This document shows positions 35,405-44,895 of a stretch of DNA of 64,000 nucleotides, in pieces (within the stretch, counting starts at the first letter, position 1; every line of letters begins with the position of its first letter). Position numbers and translations under genes: made by a program. Source of the stretch: Planctomycetota bacterium (GTDB lineage Bacteria > Planctomycetota > UBA1135 > JADKAF01); the NCBI GenBank assembly GCA_016719295.1, contig JADKAF010000001.1, positions 2,976,001 through 3,040,000 on the forward strand, in the 5' to 3' direction. The notes below the pieces were generated by a model. The model had not been told where the DNA came from and searched no databases. It saw only the letters and a program-made list of their open reading frames with translations.

Positions 35405-36157
35405 ATGTCCTCGCAAACCACGCTCTCTCCCCTCCCGCGCACCCTGGTCGTCGGCGCCTCCAGCGGCATCGGGCGCTGCCTCGCGCGCCAGCTCCTCGCG
35501 CGCGGCTGCGAGGTGATCGCCGTCGCCCGCCGCGGCGCGTTGCTCGAGGACCTGCGCGGGAGCGCCGGCGCCGCGCGCTTGCACCTGCGCGTCTGTGACA
35601 CGTCGAGCTCCGAGGAGGTGAACGCGCTCTCGAACGAGCTCCGCGCTCGCGGCCTGCCGCCCGAGCTGCTGATCCTGAACGCCGGGATCGGGCGCCTCGA
35701 GGAATGCTCGGAGATCTCCGTCCGCGGCCATCGCGCCGTCTTCGAGGTGAACTACTTCGGCCCGCTGCGCTGGGTCGAGTCCTGGCTCGAGCCGCAGGTG
35801 CCGCGCAGCTTCGTCGCCGTCTCCTCGCTGATGGCGTTCTTCTCCAGCGCGGGCGCGAGCGCGTACGGCGCTTCGAAGGCGGCGCTCTCCTCGGCCTTCG
35901 AGTCGCTGGCGCTGAGCCACGCGACGCAGGGCCAGCGCTTCGTGCTCGTGCATCCGGGTCCCGTCGACACCGCGATGCTGAAGTCTCCGCGCCCGCTGCC
36001 GTTCACGTGGAGCCCCGAGCGCGCGGCGGAGCGCATCCTGGACGGCATCTTCGCCGGCCGTCCGCAGATCGACTTCTGCTGGCCCTACACCTGGGTCGCC
36101 AAGGGCTTCCGCTTGCTGCCGGCGCGCGCGCGACGCGCGTTGCTCGCGCGCAAATGA
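35405..36157 (+). CDS. Short-chain dehydrogenase/reductase of unknown substrate
   Basis: 250 aa. 'LVVGASSGIGRCLARQLL' is the cofactor motif, 'LILNAGIG' the NAG strand, and 'YGASK' the active site near residue 158. The C-terminal region 'PERAAERILDGIFAGRPQIDF' and the final basic 'LPARARRALLARK' are characteristic of SDRs related to DltE/YdfG-like or membrane-associated lipid reductases. A hydrophobic stretch close to the end may associate with membranes. The start is ATG 35405, preceded by a promoter-like TACCTT at 35349; an in-frame ATG at 35324 would overlap the divergent peptidase start and is less likely. Confidence 0.88.
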   Translation: MSSQTTLSPLPRTLVVGASSGIGRCLARQLLARGCEVIAVARRGALLEDLRGSAGAARLHLRVCDTSSSEEVNALSNELRARGLPPELLILNAGIGRLEECSEISVRGHRAVFEVNYFGPLRWVESWLEPQVPRSFVAVSSLMAFFSSAGASAYGASKAALSSAFESLALSHATQGQRFVLVHPGPVDTAMLKSPRPLPFTWSPERAAERILDGIFAGRPQIDFCWPYTWVAKGFRLLPARARRALLARK

Positions 36158-36271
36158 GCGCCGCGCGCAGCGCTTCTCGACGCGCCACCTGGCCAGCGCG
36201 CGACGCCTGTGCGAACCTGCGCGCGCGTGCTCCGATCACGCGCCGTCCGGTCCCGTTCGGGAGTGCTCGCG

Positions 36272-38845
36272 ATGACTCGATCTCCCTTCTCCTCCGCGCG
36301 CCGACTCTGCGCTCTCGGCGTCGCGCTCACCGCGCTGCCGCTGATCTCCGGCTGCGGTCCCTCCACCGCTGATCTGCAAGCCGAGCGCGAGCGCGCCAAT
36401 CGAGCCGGCGCCGAAGCCAACAGCCTGCGGGATCAGCTGAAGGAGCGCGGCATCGAGCTCGAAGGAGCGAAGATGCAGGCGCGCGACCTGCGCCTCGCGA
36501 AGAGCCAGCTCGAGCAAGAGCTCGCCACGCGCGATCAGCGCCTGCAGGCCCTCGGCGCCGAGCTCGAGACGGCGAAGGCGCTCGGCGTGCAGGAGACGGC
36601 GCGCGCGACCGCCGCGGAGCAGAAGGCCGCCGCCGAGACGGCGCAGCGCGCGCAGGCCGAGCAGGAGCGCGCCTCCGCGATCGCGCGCGCCGAGCGCAGC
36701 GAAGCGGAGAGCGTCGGCGCGGCGGAGGCCGCCACCGTCTCGCGCCGCCTCAGCGAGGAGGCCGTCGCGGCGAAGGAAGCCGCGCTCCGCGGTGCCGAGG
36801 AAGCGCGCGCCGCGCAGAGGAGCGCCGAGGAAGCCGAGCGCGTCGCGCGCGAGCGCGCCGCGACCGCCGAGACGGCGCGCGCCGCCGCCGAGGCCGCGAC
36901 GCTCGCCGCGCGCGAGGAGAGCTCGGTGGCGCGAGCGGCGGAGACCGCGGCGAAGAACGCCGAGACCGCGGCGCGCCAGCGTGGCGCCGAGCTCGAGGGG
37001 CAGCTCCGCACCGAGCAGGAGCGCGCCGCGAAGCTGCAGAGCGGGCTCACCCAGACGCAGTCGGCGCTCGAGGGCGCGCAGACGCGCGTGCGCGAGCTCG
37101 AGGCCGAAGTGATGCGCCTGCGCGGGAACGGCGAGGAGCTCACGGCGGAGCTCGGCGCCTCGACCGCGCGGCGCGCGGCGCTCGAGTCGGAGCTCGCCGC
37201 CGCGCAGCAGCGCGAAGCCGAGCTGCGCGCGAGCGCGGCCGCCGCCGCGACAGCGGCGCAGCAGAGCCAGGAGCAGCTCCGCGCCGAGAGCGCGAAGCAG
37301 AGCGAGCGCGCGAAGGCCCTCGAGCAGCAGCTCGCCGCCGAGACCGCGAAGCAGAGCGAGCGCGCGAAGAGCTTCGAGCAGCAGCTCGCCGCGGAGGCCG
37401 CGCGCGCGACGGAGCAGCGCGCGGAGGCCGCGAAGGAGCTCGCGAGCGCGGAAGCCAAGGTCGCGCGCGCCGAGGCCGAGCTCGCGCGCCGCGAGACGCG
37501 CGCGAGCGAGCTCAACGCGTCGGTCGAAGCCGGCAGCGCGCGCATGCAGCGCCTGGAGGAGGAACTCGCCACCGCGCGCCGCGCGGCGCGCGAGACCTCC
37601 GATCGGCTCGTGCAGCGCGAGCGCGAGATCGAGGAGCAGGGCGCGGGCCTGCGGCTGCTCGCGCACGCGAGCCACGCGCTCGCGAGCGAGCCGCCGCTCG
37701 CCGTGGCGCTCGCGCTCGAAGGCGCGCGCCGCGCCCCCGGGCCGCTGGCCAACGACACGCTGCTGCTGGCGCTCGACGCGCTGGGATCCTTGGCGCTGCC
37801 GCCGTTCGAGGACGGAGCGCTGAAGCGCGCCGAGCTCGACGCCGCCGGCGCGCACGCGTTGCTCGTCGGCGAGGAAGGCACGGCGGAGCTCCTCCGCACG
37901 CCGCTCGGCGGCGAGGCCGGGCGCGCCTTCGAGCTCAGCCCGATCGCGAGCGCGACGCTGGCGCAGGACGGCGAGCGCATCGCGACCATCGGCCTCGCCG
38001 GCGACGTGAAGCTCTGGAGCGCGGCCGACGGCGCGCCGCTGCTCGCGCTCGACGAAGGCCGCGGCAGCTTCCGCAGCGCGCGCTTCGATCCCTCCGGCAC
38101 GCGCTTGCTCACCGTCGGCAAGGACGGCGCGCTGCGCGCGTGGAACGCGAAGAACGGCCAGCTCCTCGCCTCCGTGGCGCCGCTCGCGAGCGCGCCGACC
38201 GCGACCTGTTGGGCACCGGACGGGAAGCGCCTCGCGATCGGCCAGCAGGACGGTGCGACGCAGCTCTGGGATCTCGGCAGCGGACTCGCGGCGACACCTC
38301 TCGCGGGCAACGCGGCGATCACGGCGCTCGAGTTCGACGCGCGTGGCGAGCAGCTCGCGACGCTCGACGTGAACGGCGTGCTGCGCTGCTGGACGCTCGA
38401 CGGCGCGCGCCTCGAGCGAGAGTCCGCGCCGAGCAGCGGCGCCATCGCGATGCGCTTCGCTCCGGACGGGCAGGCCCTCGTGCGCATCTTCGCCGATGGC
38501 CGCGCGACCTACTTGCCCGCGCGCGGCGCCGAGCCCGAACGCGAGCTCGCGCGCTGCGGCTCCGCGATCGCCTCGCTGGCGCTCGCCGGCGAGCGCGTAG
38601 CACTCGGCCTCGAGGACGGCCGCGTGCAGGTGCTGCGTCTCCCCGGCGGCGAGGAGTGGGTCACGCTGCGGAGCCACGGCGCGGCGATCGCGGCGCTCGC
38701 GTTCACGCGCGACGGCTCGCGCTTGCTGAGCGCGGATCGCAGCGGAGTCGCGCTCTTCTGGCCCATCGAGCCGGAGCGCGAAGCCGCGAGCAAGGCGCGC
38801 GAGCTGAGCCCTACGGAGCGCCTGCGCTACACCGGCGCGGACTGA
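36272..38845 (+). CDS. Lipoprotein with long Ala/Glu-rich coiled coil and C-terminal WD40-like propeller
   Basis: 857 aa from ATG 36272, with a lipoprotein signal 'LTALPLISGCGPS' (lipobox). Residues about 30-490 are almost entirely charged heptads rich in Ala, Glu, Arg and Gln, predicting a long coiled coil, including two near-identical repeats (SAKQSERAKALEQQLAAE / TAKQSERAKSFEQQLAAE). Residues about 520-845 contain WD40-like repeats ('VKLWSAADG', 'LRAWNAKNG', 'TQLWDLGSG', 'LRCWTLDG', then 'ALFWPIE'). It is likely an envelope-spanning scaffold reaching from a membrane. WD40 proteins with coiled coils are common in planctomycetes; the partner is unknown. A second in-frame start at 36209 would add 21 residues before the lipoprotein signal and is rejected. 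Confidence 0.82.
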   Translation: MTRSPFSSARRLCALGVALTALPLISGCGPSTADLQAERERANRAGAEANSLRDQLKERGIELEGAKMQARDLRLAKSQLEQELATRDQRLQALGAELETAKALGVQETARATAAEQKAAAETAQRAQAEQERASAIARAERSEAESVGAAEAATVSRRLSEEAVAAKEAALRGAEEARAAQRSAEEAERVARERAATAETARAAAEAATLAAREESSVARAAETAAKNAETAARQRGAELEGQLRTEQERAAKLQSGLTQTQSALEGAQTRVRELEAEVMRLRGNGEELTAELGASTARRAALESELAAAQQREAELRASAAAAATAAQQSQEQLRAESAKQSERAKALEQQLAAETAKQSERAKSFEQQLAAEAARATEQRAEAAKELASAEAKVARAEAELARRETRASELNASVEAGSARMQRLEEELATARRAARETSDRLVQREREIEEQGAGLRLLAHASHALASEPPLAVALALEGARRAPGPLANDTLLLALDALGSLALPPFEDGALKRAELDAAGAHALLVGEEGTAELLRTPLGGEAGRAFELSPIASATLAQDGERIATIGLAGDVKLWSAADGAPLLALDEGRGSFRSARFDPSGTRLLTVGKDGALRAWNAKNGQLLASVAPLASAPTATCWAPDGKRLAIGQQDGATQLWDLGSGLAATPLAGNAAITALEFDARGEQLATLDVNGVLRCWTLDGARLERESAPSSGAIAMRFAPDGQALVRIFADGRATYLPARGAEPERELARCGSAIASLALAGERVALGLEDGRVQVLRLPGGEEWVTLRSHGAAIAALAFTRDGSRLLSADRSGVALFWPIEPEREAASKARELSPTERLRYTGAD

Positions 38846-38902
38846 GAACCCGGCGCGGAGTGAGAGCACAGCGCCGCGCCGCTTCGCGCGGAACCGCTCG
38901 GC

Positions 38903-39790
38903 TCAGCTCGGCGCGTGGAGAGCGTGCGGATCGGCCGCGCACGCCGCGGCGATCTCCGCGAGCTCGGAGGGCCGGATCGCCTGCTCGGCATCGGAGAGCA
39001 AGCTGCGCCGATCGCTGTGCTCGCCCAGCACCTCGACCATGAGGCCGTCGACGCCGAAGGCGAGCGCCGCCTTGGCCGCGGGCACGACGAGCTCGTGGCG
39101 CGCCATCGCGTGGCTCGGGTCGACGAGGATCGGGAACGGCGTGCGCGCGCGGAGCGCCGGGATCATCTCCAGGTCGAGATGTTGGCGCGGCTTGTTCCCC
39201 TGGGGAACCTCGCCGCTCGCGACCGTGCGCACCCCGCGCTCGCAGAAGAGGATCTGCAGATTGCCCTCGACCGCGATGTACTCCGCGGCGAGGACCCACT
39301 CCTCCAGCGTGGCCGCGAGCCCGCGCTTCAGCAGCACGGGCTTCCCGAGGCGGCCGACCTCGCGGAGCAGCGGGAAGTTCTGCATCGAGCGCGCGCCGAT
39401 CTGCACGACGTCGGCGACGCGGCCGACCTCCTCGACGTGACGCGGGTCGAGCGCCTCGGTCACGATCGGCAAGCCGGTCTCGGCGCGCGCCTCGGCCAGG
39501 ATCTCGAGCCCGCGCGAGCCCAGCCCTTGGAACGAGTACGGCGAGGTGCGCGGCTTCCACGCGCCGCCGCGCAGCAGCTGCGCTCCCGCGGCCTGCACGG
39601 CGCGCGCGATGGCGAGGGTCTGCTCGCGGGTCTCGACCGCGCACGGGCCGGCGATGAGCACGGGCGAGCCGTCGCCGATCCGCACGCGCGCAGCGCCGCC
39701 GCGGCCGCCGATCTCGACCACCAGCGTGCCACCGACCCCGGGATGGGCCTCTCGACTGACCAGGAGTGGCTGGCCGGGCTGGGACATCAC
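38903..39790 (-). CDS. aroF: 3-deoxy-D-arabino-heptulosonate 7-phosphate synthase (type I-beta)
   Basis: First step of the shikimate pathway: joins phosphoenolpyruvate and erythrose 4-phosphate. 295 aa TIM barrel. Signature segments are 'VLIAGPCAVETREQ' (metal-binding Cys), 'LLRGGAWKPRTSPYSFQGLG', 'GKPVLLKRGLAATLEEW' (catalytic Lys), and 'PILVDPSHAMARHELVV' with the metal-binding His. The N-terminal ~40 residues are too short for a full ferredoxin-like regulatory domain, so feedback control may be weak. Two possible starts (ATG 39790 or 39787) differ by one residue. No other aro genes are nearby. It diverges from the phosphoesterase gene across a 97-bp gap. Confidence 0.93.
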   Translation of the reverse strand: MMSQPGQPLLVSREAHPGVGGTLVVEIGGRGGAARVRIGDGSPVLIAGPCAVETREQTLAIARAVQAAGAQLLRGGAWKPRTSPYSFQGLGSRGLEILAEARAETGLPIVTEALDPRHVEEVGRVADVVQIGARSMQNFPLLREVGRLGKPVLLKRGLAATLEEWVLAAEYIAVEGNLQILFCERGVRTVASGEVPQGNKPRQHLDLEMIPALRARTPFPILVDPSHAMARHELVVPAAKAALAFGVDGLMVEVLGEHSDRRSLLSDAEQAIRPSELAEIAAACAADPHALHAPS

Positions 39791-39887
39791 TTAACTCACG
39801 ACGCGTTCACGGGAAGGCGCCTACCATAGGGCCCGCGCGCACCGACTTGAAGCGCGCCGCCGGAACCCCGTCCGCCCCCGCGCCAAG

Positions 39888-41858
39888 ATGCCGCACCACT
39901 GCCCCACCGCGGGCCTCCGCCGAGGCCTCCTCCTCGCTCTGCTCCTCGCCGCCGCGACGCCGACGGCGCCCTCGCAAACCCCCGCGGCCCCGCCGAGAGG
40001 GGTCCACACGCCGCGGACGGGAGCGCGGATCCCGCAGCTCCCGAAGGAGGAGGGCGTCTTCCACTTCGCCGTCTTCGGCGACCGCACGGGCGGCCCGGAC
40101 AACGGCGTCGAGGTGCTGGCGCGCGCGGTGCGCGAGACGAACCTGCTGGCACCCGACCTGGTGATGACGGTCGGCGACCTCATCAACGGCTACAACGAGC
40201 GGCCGCAGTGGATGAAGCAGATGGAGGAGTACCGCTCGATCATGGGCGGCCTCGGCATGCCGTGGTTCCCGGTGCCGGGGAACCACGACATCTACTGGCG
40301 CGGCAGCGAGCCGCCGCTGGGGCACCACGAGGCCGACTACGAGCAGCACTTCGGGCCGCTCTGGTACTGGTTCGAGCACAAGGGCTGCGGCTTCGTCGTG
40401 CTCTACAGCGACGAGAGCGCGCCGGGCACGAACCTGAAGGGCTTCGGCGCCGACGGCTGGAACCGCATCGGCGAGCCGCAGCTCGCGTGGCTCGAGAGCA
40501 CGCTGGAGGAGACGAAGCGCCTGCGCCACGTGTTCGTGTTCCTGCATCACCCGCGCTGGATCGAGGCGAGCTATCCGGGGACGAACTGGAACGTCGTGCA
40601 CGAGCTCATGGTGCGCGCAGGCAACGTGACGGCGGTGTTCGCCGGCCACATCCATCGCATGCGCTATGAAGGGAAGCGCGACGGCATCGAGTACCTGACG
40701 CTGGCCTCGGTCGGCGCGTCGATGCCCTTCGACATCCCCGGCACGGGCCATCTCCACCACTTCAACATCGTGACGGTGCGCGACGGGCGGATCGCCATCG
40801 CGACGGTGCCGGTCGGCGCGGTGCTCGATCCGCGCGCGTTCACGCCGGAGCACTTGAAGGAGATCGATGCCCTGCGCGCCTGGAAGGCGCTGCCGCGCGG
40901 CGCGCTCGCCTTCGATGCGCAGGGCGCGACGCAGGGCAACTTCGAGCTGCGCTTCGCGAACCCGACGCGCCATCCGGTCGAGCTCGAGGCCTTCGTCGAG
41001 GTGTGGGGCCGCGGCTGGTTCACGGCCCCCGAGTCGCGACGGCGTGTCGTCGAGCCCGGTGCGGAGCTCAGCTGGTCGTTCGCCTGCGAGCGCGCGGGCG
41101 ACGGCTTCGCGCACTTCGTCGATGCGCCGGAGCTCGTCGTGCGCGCGAGCTGGCTCGGCCTGGATCGACGCGTCGATCTGCCGGAGCAGCGCGTCCCCCT
41201 CGCGCTCGAGCTCGGCGAGCTCGCCTCCCTCCCGCTCGGGACGGGCGCGCTGCGGCTCGACGGGACGAGCGGCGCCGCGCGCGTCGAGAGCGCGGCCCTC
41301 GCCTTGCCGGACGGCCCGTTCACCGCGGAGATCTGGTTCGAAGCCGAGAAGCTCGCGGGCCGCACCGCGCTGCTCGCGAAGACCGAGGGCTCCGAGCTCG
41401 GCCTCTACGCGAGCGACGGCAAGCCGAGCTTCCTCGTGCATCTCGGAGGCCGCTATGCCGTGGTGGAAGGCGCGGCGGACTCGGTACCGACCGGGCGGCC
41501 GGTCCACTTGGCCGGGGTCTACGACGGGAGCGAGCTGCGGCTCTATCTCGACGGCGCGCTGGTCGGGCGCACGGCGGCGAGCGGGAAGCGCAAGACGAAC
41601 GACCTCCCGCTCTGGATCGGCGCGGATCCGAAGGCCGACGGCGCGCCGGGCTCGTTCCTCCGCGGCGTCGTGCGCGGCGTGCGCGTGAGCACCGGGGCGC
41701 GCTACGCGGGCGAGCGGATCGCCGTGCCCGCGAGCGCCGAGCCCGATGCGGAGTGCCGGCTCGCGCTGCGCTTCGATCGAGCCCTCGGTCCGTTCGCGAT
41801 CGATCGCTCGTCGCGCAGCGCGCATGCGCGGCTGCACGGGGGCGCGCGCATCGACTGA
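39888..41858 (+). CDS. Secreted calcineurin-like metallophosphoesterase with C-terminal LamG-like domain
   Basis: 656 aa with a signal peptide ('GLLLALLLAAATPTAPSQ'). The metallophosphoesterase motifs are all present in order: 'FAVFGDRTGG', 'VGDLING', 'PGNHDIYW', 'FVFLHHPRW' and 'FAGHIHRMRY'. After a beta-rich middle part there is a concanavalin/LamG-like domain at about 460-620 ('FTAEIWFEAE', 'VHLAGVYDGSELRLYLDG'), which typically binds carbohydrate. The natural substrate could be a phosphomonoester or diester attached to polymers; not determinable from sequence. It stands alone; the divergent gene is aroF. Confidence 0.88.
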   Translation: MPHHCPTAGLRRGLLLALLLAAATPTAPSQTPAAPPRGVHTPRTGARIPQLPKEEGVFHFAVFGDRTGGPDNGVEVLARAVRETNLLAPDLVMTVGDLINGYNERPQWMKQMEEYRSIMGGLGMPWFPVPGNHDIYWRGSEPPLGHHEADYEQHFGPLWYWFEHKGCGFVVLYSDESAPGTNLKGFGADGWNRIGEPQLAWLESTLEETKRLRHVFVFLHHPRWIEASYPGTNWNVVHELMVRAGNVTAVFAGHIHRMRYEGKRDGIEYLTLASVGASMPFDIPGTGHLHHFNIVTVRDGRIAIATVPVGAVLDPRAFTPEHLKEIDALRAWKALPRGALAFDAQGATQGNFELRFANPTRHPVELEAFVEVWGRGWFTAPESRRRVVEPGAELSWSFACERAGDGFAHFVDAPELVVRASWLGLDRRVDLPEQRVPLALELGELASLPLGTGALRLDGTSGAARVESAALALPDGPFTAEIWFEAEKLAGRTALLAKTEGSELGLYASDGKPSFLVHLGGRYAVVEGAADSVPTGRPVHLAGVYDGSELRLYLDGALVGRTAASGKRKTNDLPLWIGADPKADGAPGSFLRGVVRGVRVSTGARYAGERIAVPASAEPDAECRLALRFDRALGPFAIDRSSRSAHARLHGGARID

Positions 41859-41943
41859 GCACGGCGGTTGGCCACGCGCGGCGGCGCGCGCGCGGGTTCG
41901 CTCGCGAAAACCGACGGAGGCGTGCGCCGGGGCCCCTGCTCCG

Positions 41944-41949
41944 TAGAAT
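41944..41949 (+). promoter_or_regulatory. Possible -10 box upstream of pntAA
   Basis: TAGAAT, 87 bases before the ATG of pntAA, in the only non-coding gap ahead of the pnt operon. No convincing -35 hexamer can be matched, so it is a weak call. Confidence 0.25.
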
Positions 41950-42036
41950 CCCTCGCCTCGGCGCGCGGGTGGGGCTCTTCGTGCCTGCTCCGCGAGGCCG
42001 CGACGGTTCGCGAGGAGACTCGACCGCGAGGAGATC

Positions 42037-43182
42037 ATGGTGCAGGTGTTCGTGCCGCGGGAGACCGCGAGCGGTGAGACGCGCGTCGCCGCGGTTCCCG
42101 AGACGGTGAAGAAGCTCGTGCAGGCCGGCCATGCCGTGCAGATGCAGAGCGGCGCGGGCGCCGGCGCGCACATCGCCGACGAGGCGTTCACGCAGGCTGG
42201 CGCGATGATCGAGAAGGACGCCGCCGCGGGCTGGAAGGCCGCGGACGTGGTGCTGAAGATCACGGCGCCGGCCGCGGCCGACGTGCAGCGGATGAAGAAG
42301 GGCGCGCTGGTCGTGAGCTCGCTCCTCCCGCTGGAGACGCTCGACGCCGTGCGCGCCGCGAAGAGCTCCGGGGTCACGCTCTTCTCGCTGAACCTCCTGC
42401 CGCGCACGACGCTCGCGCAGAAGATGGACGTGCTCTCGTCGCAGGCGAACATCGCCGGCTACAAGGCCGTGCTCCTCGCCGCGAGCGCGCTCGACAAGTA
42501 CTTCCCGATGCTCACGACGGCGGCTGGCACGATCCTGCCCGCGCGCGTGGTGATCATGGGTGCGGGCGTCGCGGGCCTGCAGGCGGTCGCGACGGCGAAG
42601 CGCCTCGGCGCCGTCGTCGAGGTCTCCGACATCCGCCCCGCCGTGAAGGAGCAGGTCGAGAGCTTGGGAGCGAAGTTCATCGACGTCGGCTTCGAGGAGG
42701 GAGCGGAGACCTCCGGCGGCTACGCCAAGGCCGTCTCCGAGGACTTCCTGAAGAAGCAGCAGGAGATCGTGGCGAAGCGCATCGCCGCCGCCGACGTGGT
42801 GATCACCACCGCGCTCGTGCCCGGCAAGAAGGCGCCGCTGCTCGTTCCCGCGAGCGTCGTGGCCCAGATGCGCGAGGGCGCCGTGATCGTCGACCTCGCC
42901 GCCGCGCAGGGCGGGAACTGCGAGCTCACCAAGGCCGACGAAGAGGTCGTGAGCAAGAACGGCGTCCGCATCCTCGGACCCACCAACCTGGCCGCGACGG
43001 TCTCCGTCCACGCCAGCGAGACCTTCGCGCGCAACTGCCTCGCCGTGCTGCAGCACCTGCAGAAGAAGAAGGGCGAGCCGCTCGTCTTCGACTTCGCCGA
43101 CGAGATCGTCGCCGGATCGGTCGTCACCCACGATGGCCAGGTGCGCCACCAGCCCACCGCGGACGCCCTCTCGAAGGGCTGA
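42037..43182 (+). CDS. pntAA: NAD(P) transhydrogenase subunit alpha, part 1 (NAD-binding domain I)
   Basis: 381 aa. First piece of the split alpha subunit of proton-translocating transhydrogenase, which moves hydride between NAD(H) and NADP(H) using the proton gradient. Matches are 'FVPRETASGETRVAAVPETV' at the N-terminus, the NAD-binding loop 'VVIMGAGVAGLQAVATAKRLGA' near residue 170, 'DIRPAVKEQVESLGAKF', and 'VIVDLAAAQGGNCELTK'. The mobile loop is present. The gene starts with ATG preceded by GAGGAGA and is followed 18 bases later by pntAB. Split alpha subunits are common in alphaproteobacteria and planctomycetes. Confidence 0.96.
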   Translation: MVQVFVPRETASGETRVAAVPETVKKLVQAGHAVQMQSGAGAGAHIADEAFTQAGAMIEKDAAAGWKAADVVLKITAPAAADVQRMKKGALVVSSLLPLETLDAVRAAKSSGVTLFSLNLLPRTTLAQKMDVLSSQANIAGYKAVLLAASALDKYFPMLTTAAGTILPARVVIMGAGVAGLQAVATAKRLGAVVEVSDIRPAVKEQVESLGAKFIDVGFEEGAETSGGYAKAVSEDFLKKQQEIVAKRIAAADVVITTALVPGKKAPLLVPASVVAQMREGAVIVDLAAAQGGNCELTKADEEVVSKNGVRILGPTNLAATVSVHASETFARNCLAVLQHLQKKKGEPLVFDFADEIVAGSVVTHDGQVRHQPTADALSKG

Positions 43183-43200
43183 TCAGGAGAGCCTTACGCC

Positions 43201-43479
43201 ATGGAGATGCTGCTCGCTCTCTTCGTGCTGTCGATCTTCCTCGGCTTCGAGCTGATCAACAAAGTGCCCCCGACGCTGCACACGCCCCTGATGTCGGGCG
43301 CGAACGCGATCTCCGGCATCACGGTGGTCGGCGCGCTCGCGGCCCTCGCGGTCGCGACCAAGGGTGCTCCCTTCTCGAAGTTCCTCGCGTTCCTCGCCGT
43401 GATCGCCGCGATGATCAACGTCGTCGGCGGCTTCCTGGTGACCGATCGCATGCTCAAGATGTTCGTGAAGAGGAAGTAG
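43201..43479 (+). CDS. pntAB: NAD(P) transhydrogenase subunit alpha, part 2 (membrane domain)
   Basis: 92 aa, all membrane: four hydrophobic segments including 'LLALFVLSIFLGFELI' at the start. 'KVPPTLHTPLMSGANAISGI' is the strongly conserved segment of the alpha-subunit membrane domain. It forms the proton channel together with PntB. The gene sits between pntAA and pntB with gaps of 18 and 6 bases, confirming a three-cistron operon. Confidence 0.95.
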   Translation: MEMLLALFVLSIFLGFELINKVPPTLHTPLMSGANAISGITVVGALAALAVATKGAPFSKFLAFLAVIAAMINVVGGFLVTDRMLKMFVKRK

Positions 43480-43485
43480 CCCGCC

Positions 43486-44895
43486 GTGCTCATCACCCTC
43501 CTCAATCTGCTGGCGGCAGCGCTCTTCATCTTCGGACTGAAGAAGCTCGCCTCCGTCAAGACCGCCCGATTGGGCAACCAGCTCGCCGCCGCGGGCATGG
43601 CGCTCGCCGTCGTCGTCACGATGGTGCACGTGACGGAGCTCTCCTGGGTCTACGCGATCCTCGGCATCTTGCTGGGCTCGGCCGTCGGCGCCTACGCGGC
43701 GCAGAAGGTCCAGATGACCCAGATGCCGCAGATGGTGGCGCTCTTCAACGGCTTGGGCGGCCTCGCGTCCGCCTTCGTCGGGATCGCCGAGCTGCTGCCC
43801 AAGGCCCAGCTCTACCTCTCGATGGGGCATTTCTCGCACCATCAGCAGACGGCGATCTGGTTCGTCGCCGTGGTGCTGAGCGTGTTGGTCGGCGGCCTGA
43901 CCTTCACGGGCAGCCTCGTCGCCTTCGCAAAGCTCCAGGAGCTGATCAGCGGGAAGCCGATGGCGCTGCCGCAGCAGCAGCTCATCAACGCCGGGCTCGG
44001 GATCGCCTGCGTAGTGCTGACGATCCTCGGCCTCGCGATCTTCTCGAGCGCGGGTTGGGTGATCACCTGCGTCATGTTCCTCCTCGTGATCTCTCTCGTG
44101 CTGGGCGTCTCGCTCACGATGCCGATCGGCGGCGCGGACATGCCGGTGGTGATCTCGCTCCTGAACAGCTACTCGGGCATCGCGGGCGCCGCGGCGGGCT
44201 TCGCCGTCGGTGAGCCGATCCTCGTCATCGCCGGCGCCATGGTCGGCGCGTCGGGCATCATCCTGACGCAGATCATGTGCAAGGCGATGAACCGCTCGAT
44301 CGCCAACGTGATCTTCGGCGGCTTCGGCGCCGAGGACTCCTCGGGCGGCGGCGGCGAGTACAAGAACACGAAGTCGACGAGCGCCGAGGAGGCCGCGATG
44401 CTCTTCGACGCGGCGCAGCTCGCGATCATCGTGCCGGGCTACGGCCTCGCGGTGGCGCAGGCGCAGCACGCGGTCCGCGAGTTCGCGAACCTGCTCGAGA
44501 AGAAGGGCTGCAAGGTGCTCTACGCGATCCACCCGGTGGCGGGCCGCATGCCCGGCCACATGAACGTGCTGCTCGCGGAGGCCAACATCCCCTACGAGCA
44601 GCTCGTCGAGATGGATCAGATCAACAGCGAGTTCAAGAACGCCGACATCGCGCTCGTGCTGGGCGCGAACGACGTCGTGAATCCGGCGGCGAAGACCGAT
44701 CCCAAGAGCCCGATCTACGGCATGCCGGTGCTGAACGTCGAGGAAGCGCGGACCGTGATCATGGTGAAGCGCTCGATGAACCCCGGCTTCGCCGGCATCA
44801 AGAACGAGCTCTTCGAGCTCGAGAACACCTTGATGCTCTTCGGCGACGCGAAGAAGGTCGTCTCCGACCTCAACGAGCAGCTGAAGCAGCTGTGA
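43486..44895 (+). CDS. pntB: NAD(P) transhydrogenase subunit beta
   Basis: 469 aa, starting with GTG. The N-terminal half has about eight to nine transmembrane segments ('MPQMVALFNGLGGLASAF' is a conserved one, plus 'ADMPVVISLLNSYSGIAGAAAGF'). The C-terminal ~180 residues are the NADP-binding domain III with 'VPGYGLAVAQAQHAV', 'AGRMPGHMNVLLAEANIPY', 'VLGANDVVNPAAK' and 'VIMVKRSMNPGFAGI'. With PntAA and PntAB it couples NADPH formation to inward proton flow. Its stop codon overlaps the GTG of the pterin dehydratase gene, giving a four-gene transcript. Confidence 0.97.
   Translation: MLITLLNLLAAALFIFGLKKLASVKTARLGNQLAAAGMALAVVVTMVHVTELSWVYAILGILLGSAVGAYAAQKVQMTQMPQMVALFNGLGGLASAFVGIAELLPKAQLYLSMGHFSHHQQTAIWFVAVVLSVLVGGLTFTGSLVAFAKLQELISGKPMALPQQQLINAGLGIACVVLTILGLAIFSSAGWVITCVMFLLVISLVLGVSLTMPIGGADMPVVISLLNSYSGIAGAAAGFAVGEPILVIAGAMVGASGIILTQIMCKAMNRSIANVIFGGFGAEDSSGGGGEYKNTKSTSAEEAAMLFDAAQLAIIVPGYGLAVAQAQHAVREFANLLEKKGCKVLYAIHPVAGRMPGHMNVLLAEANIPYEQLVEMDQINSEFKNADIALVLGANDVVNPAAKTDPKSPIYGMPVLNVEEARTVIMVKRSMNPGFAGIKNELFELENTLMLFGDAKKVVSDLNEQLKQL

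Noticed and set aside
36236..38869. Minus-strand open frame of 877 codons across the coiled-coil/WD40 gene
   Set aside because: Antisense shadow produced by GC-rich codons; no signal or domain, while the plus frame has a lipobox and WD40 repeats.
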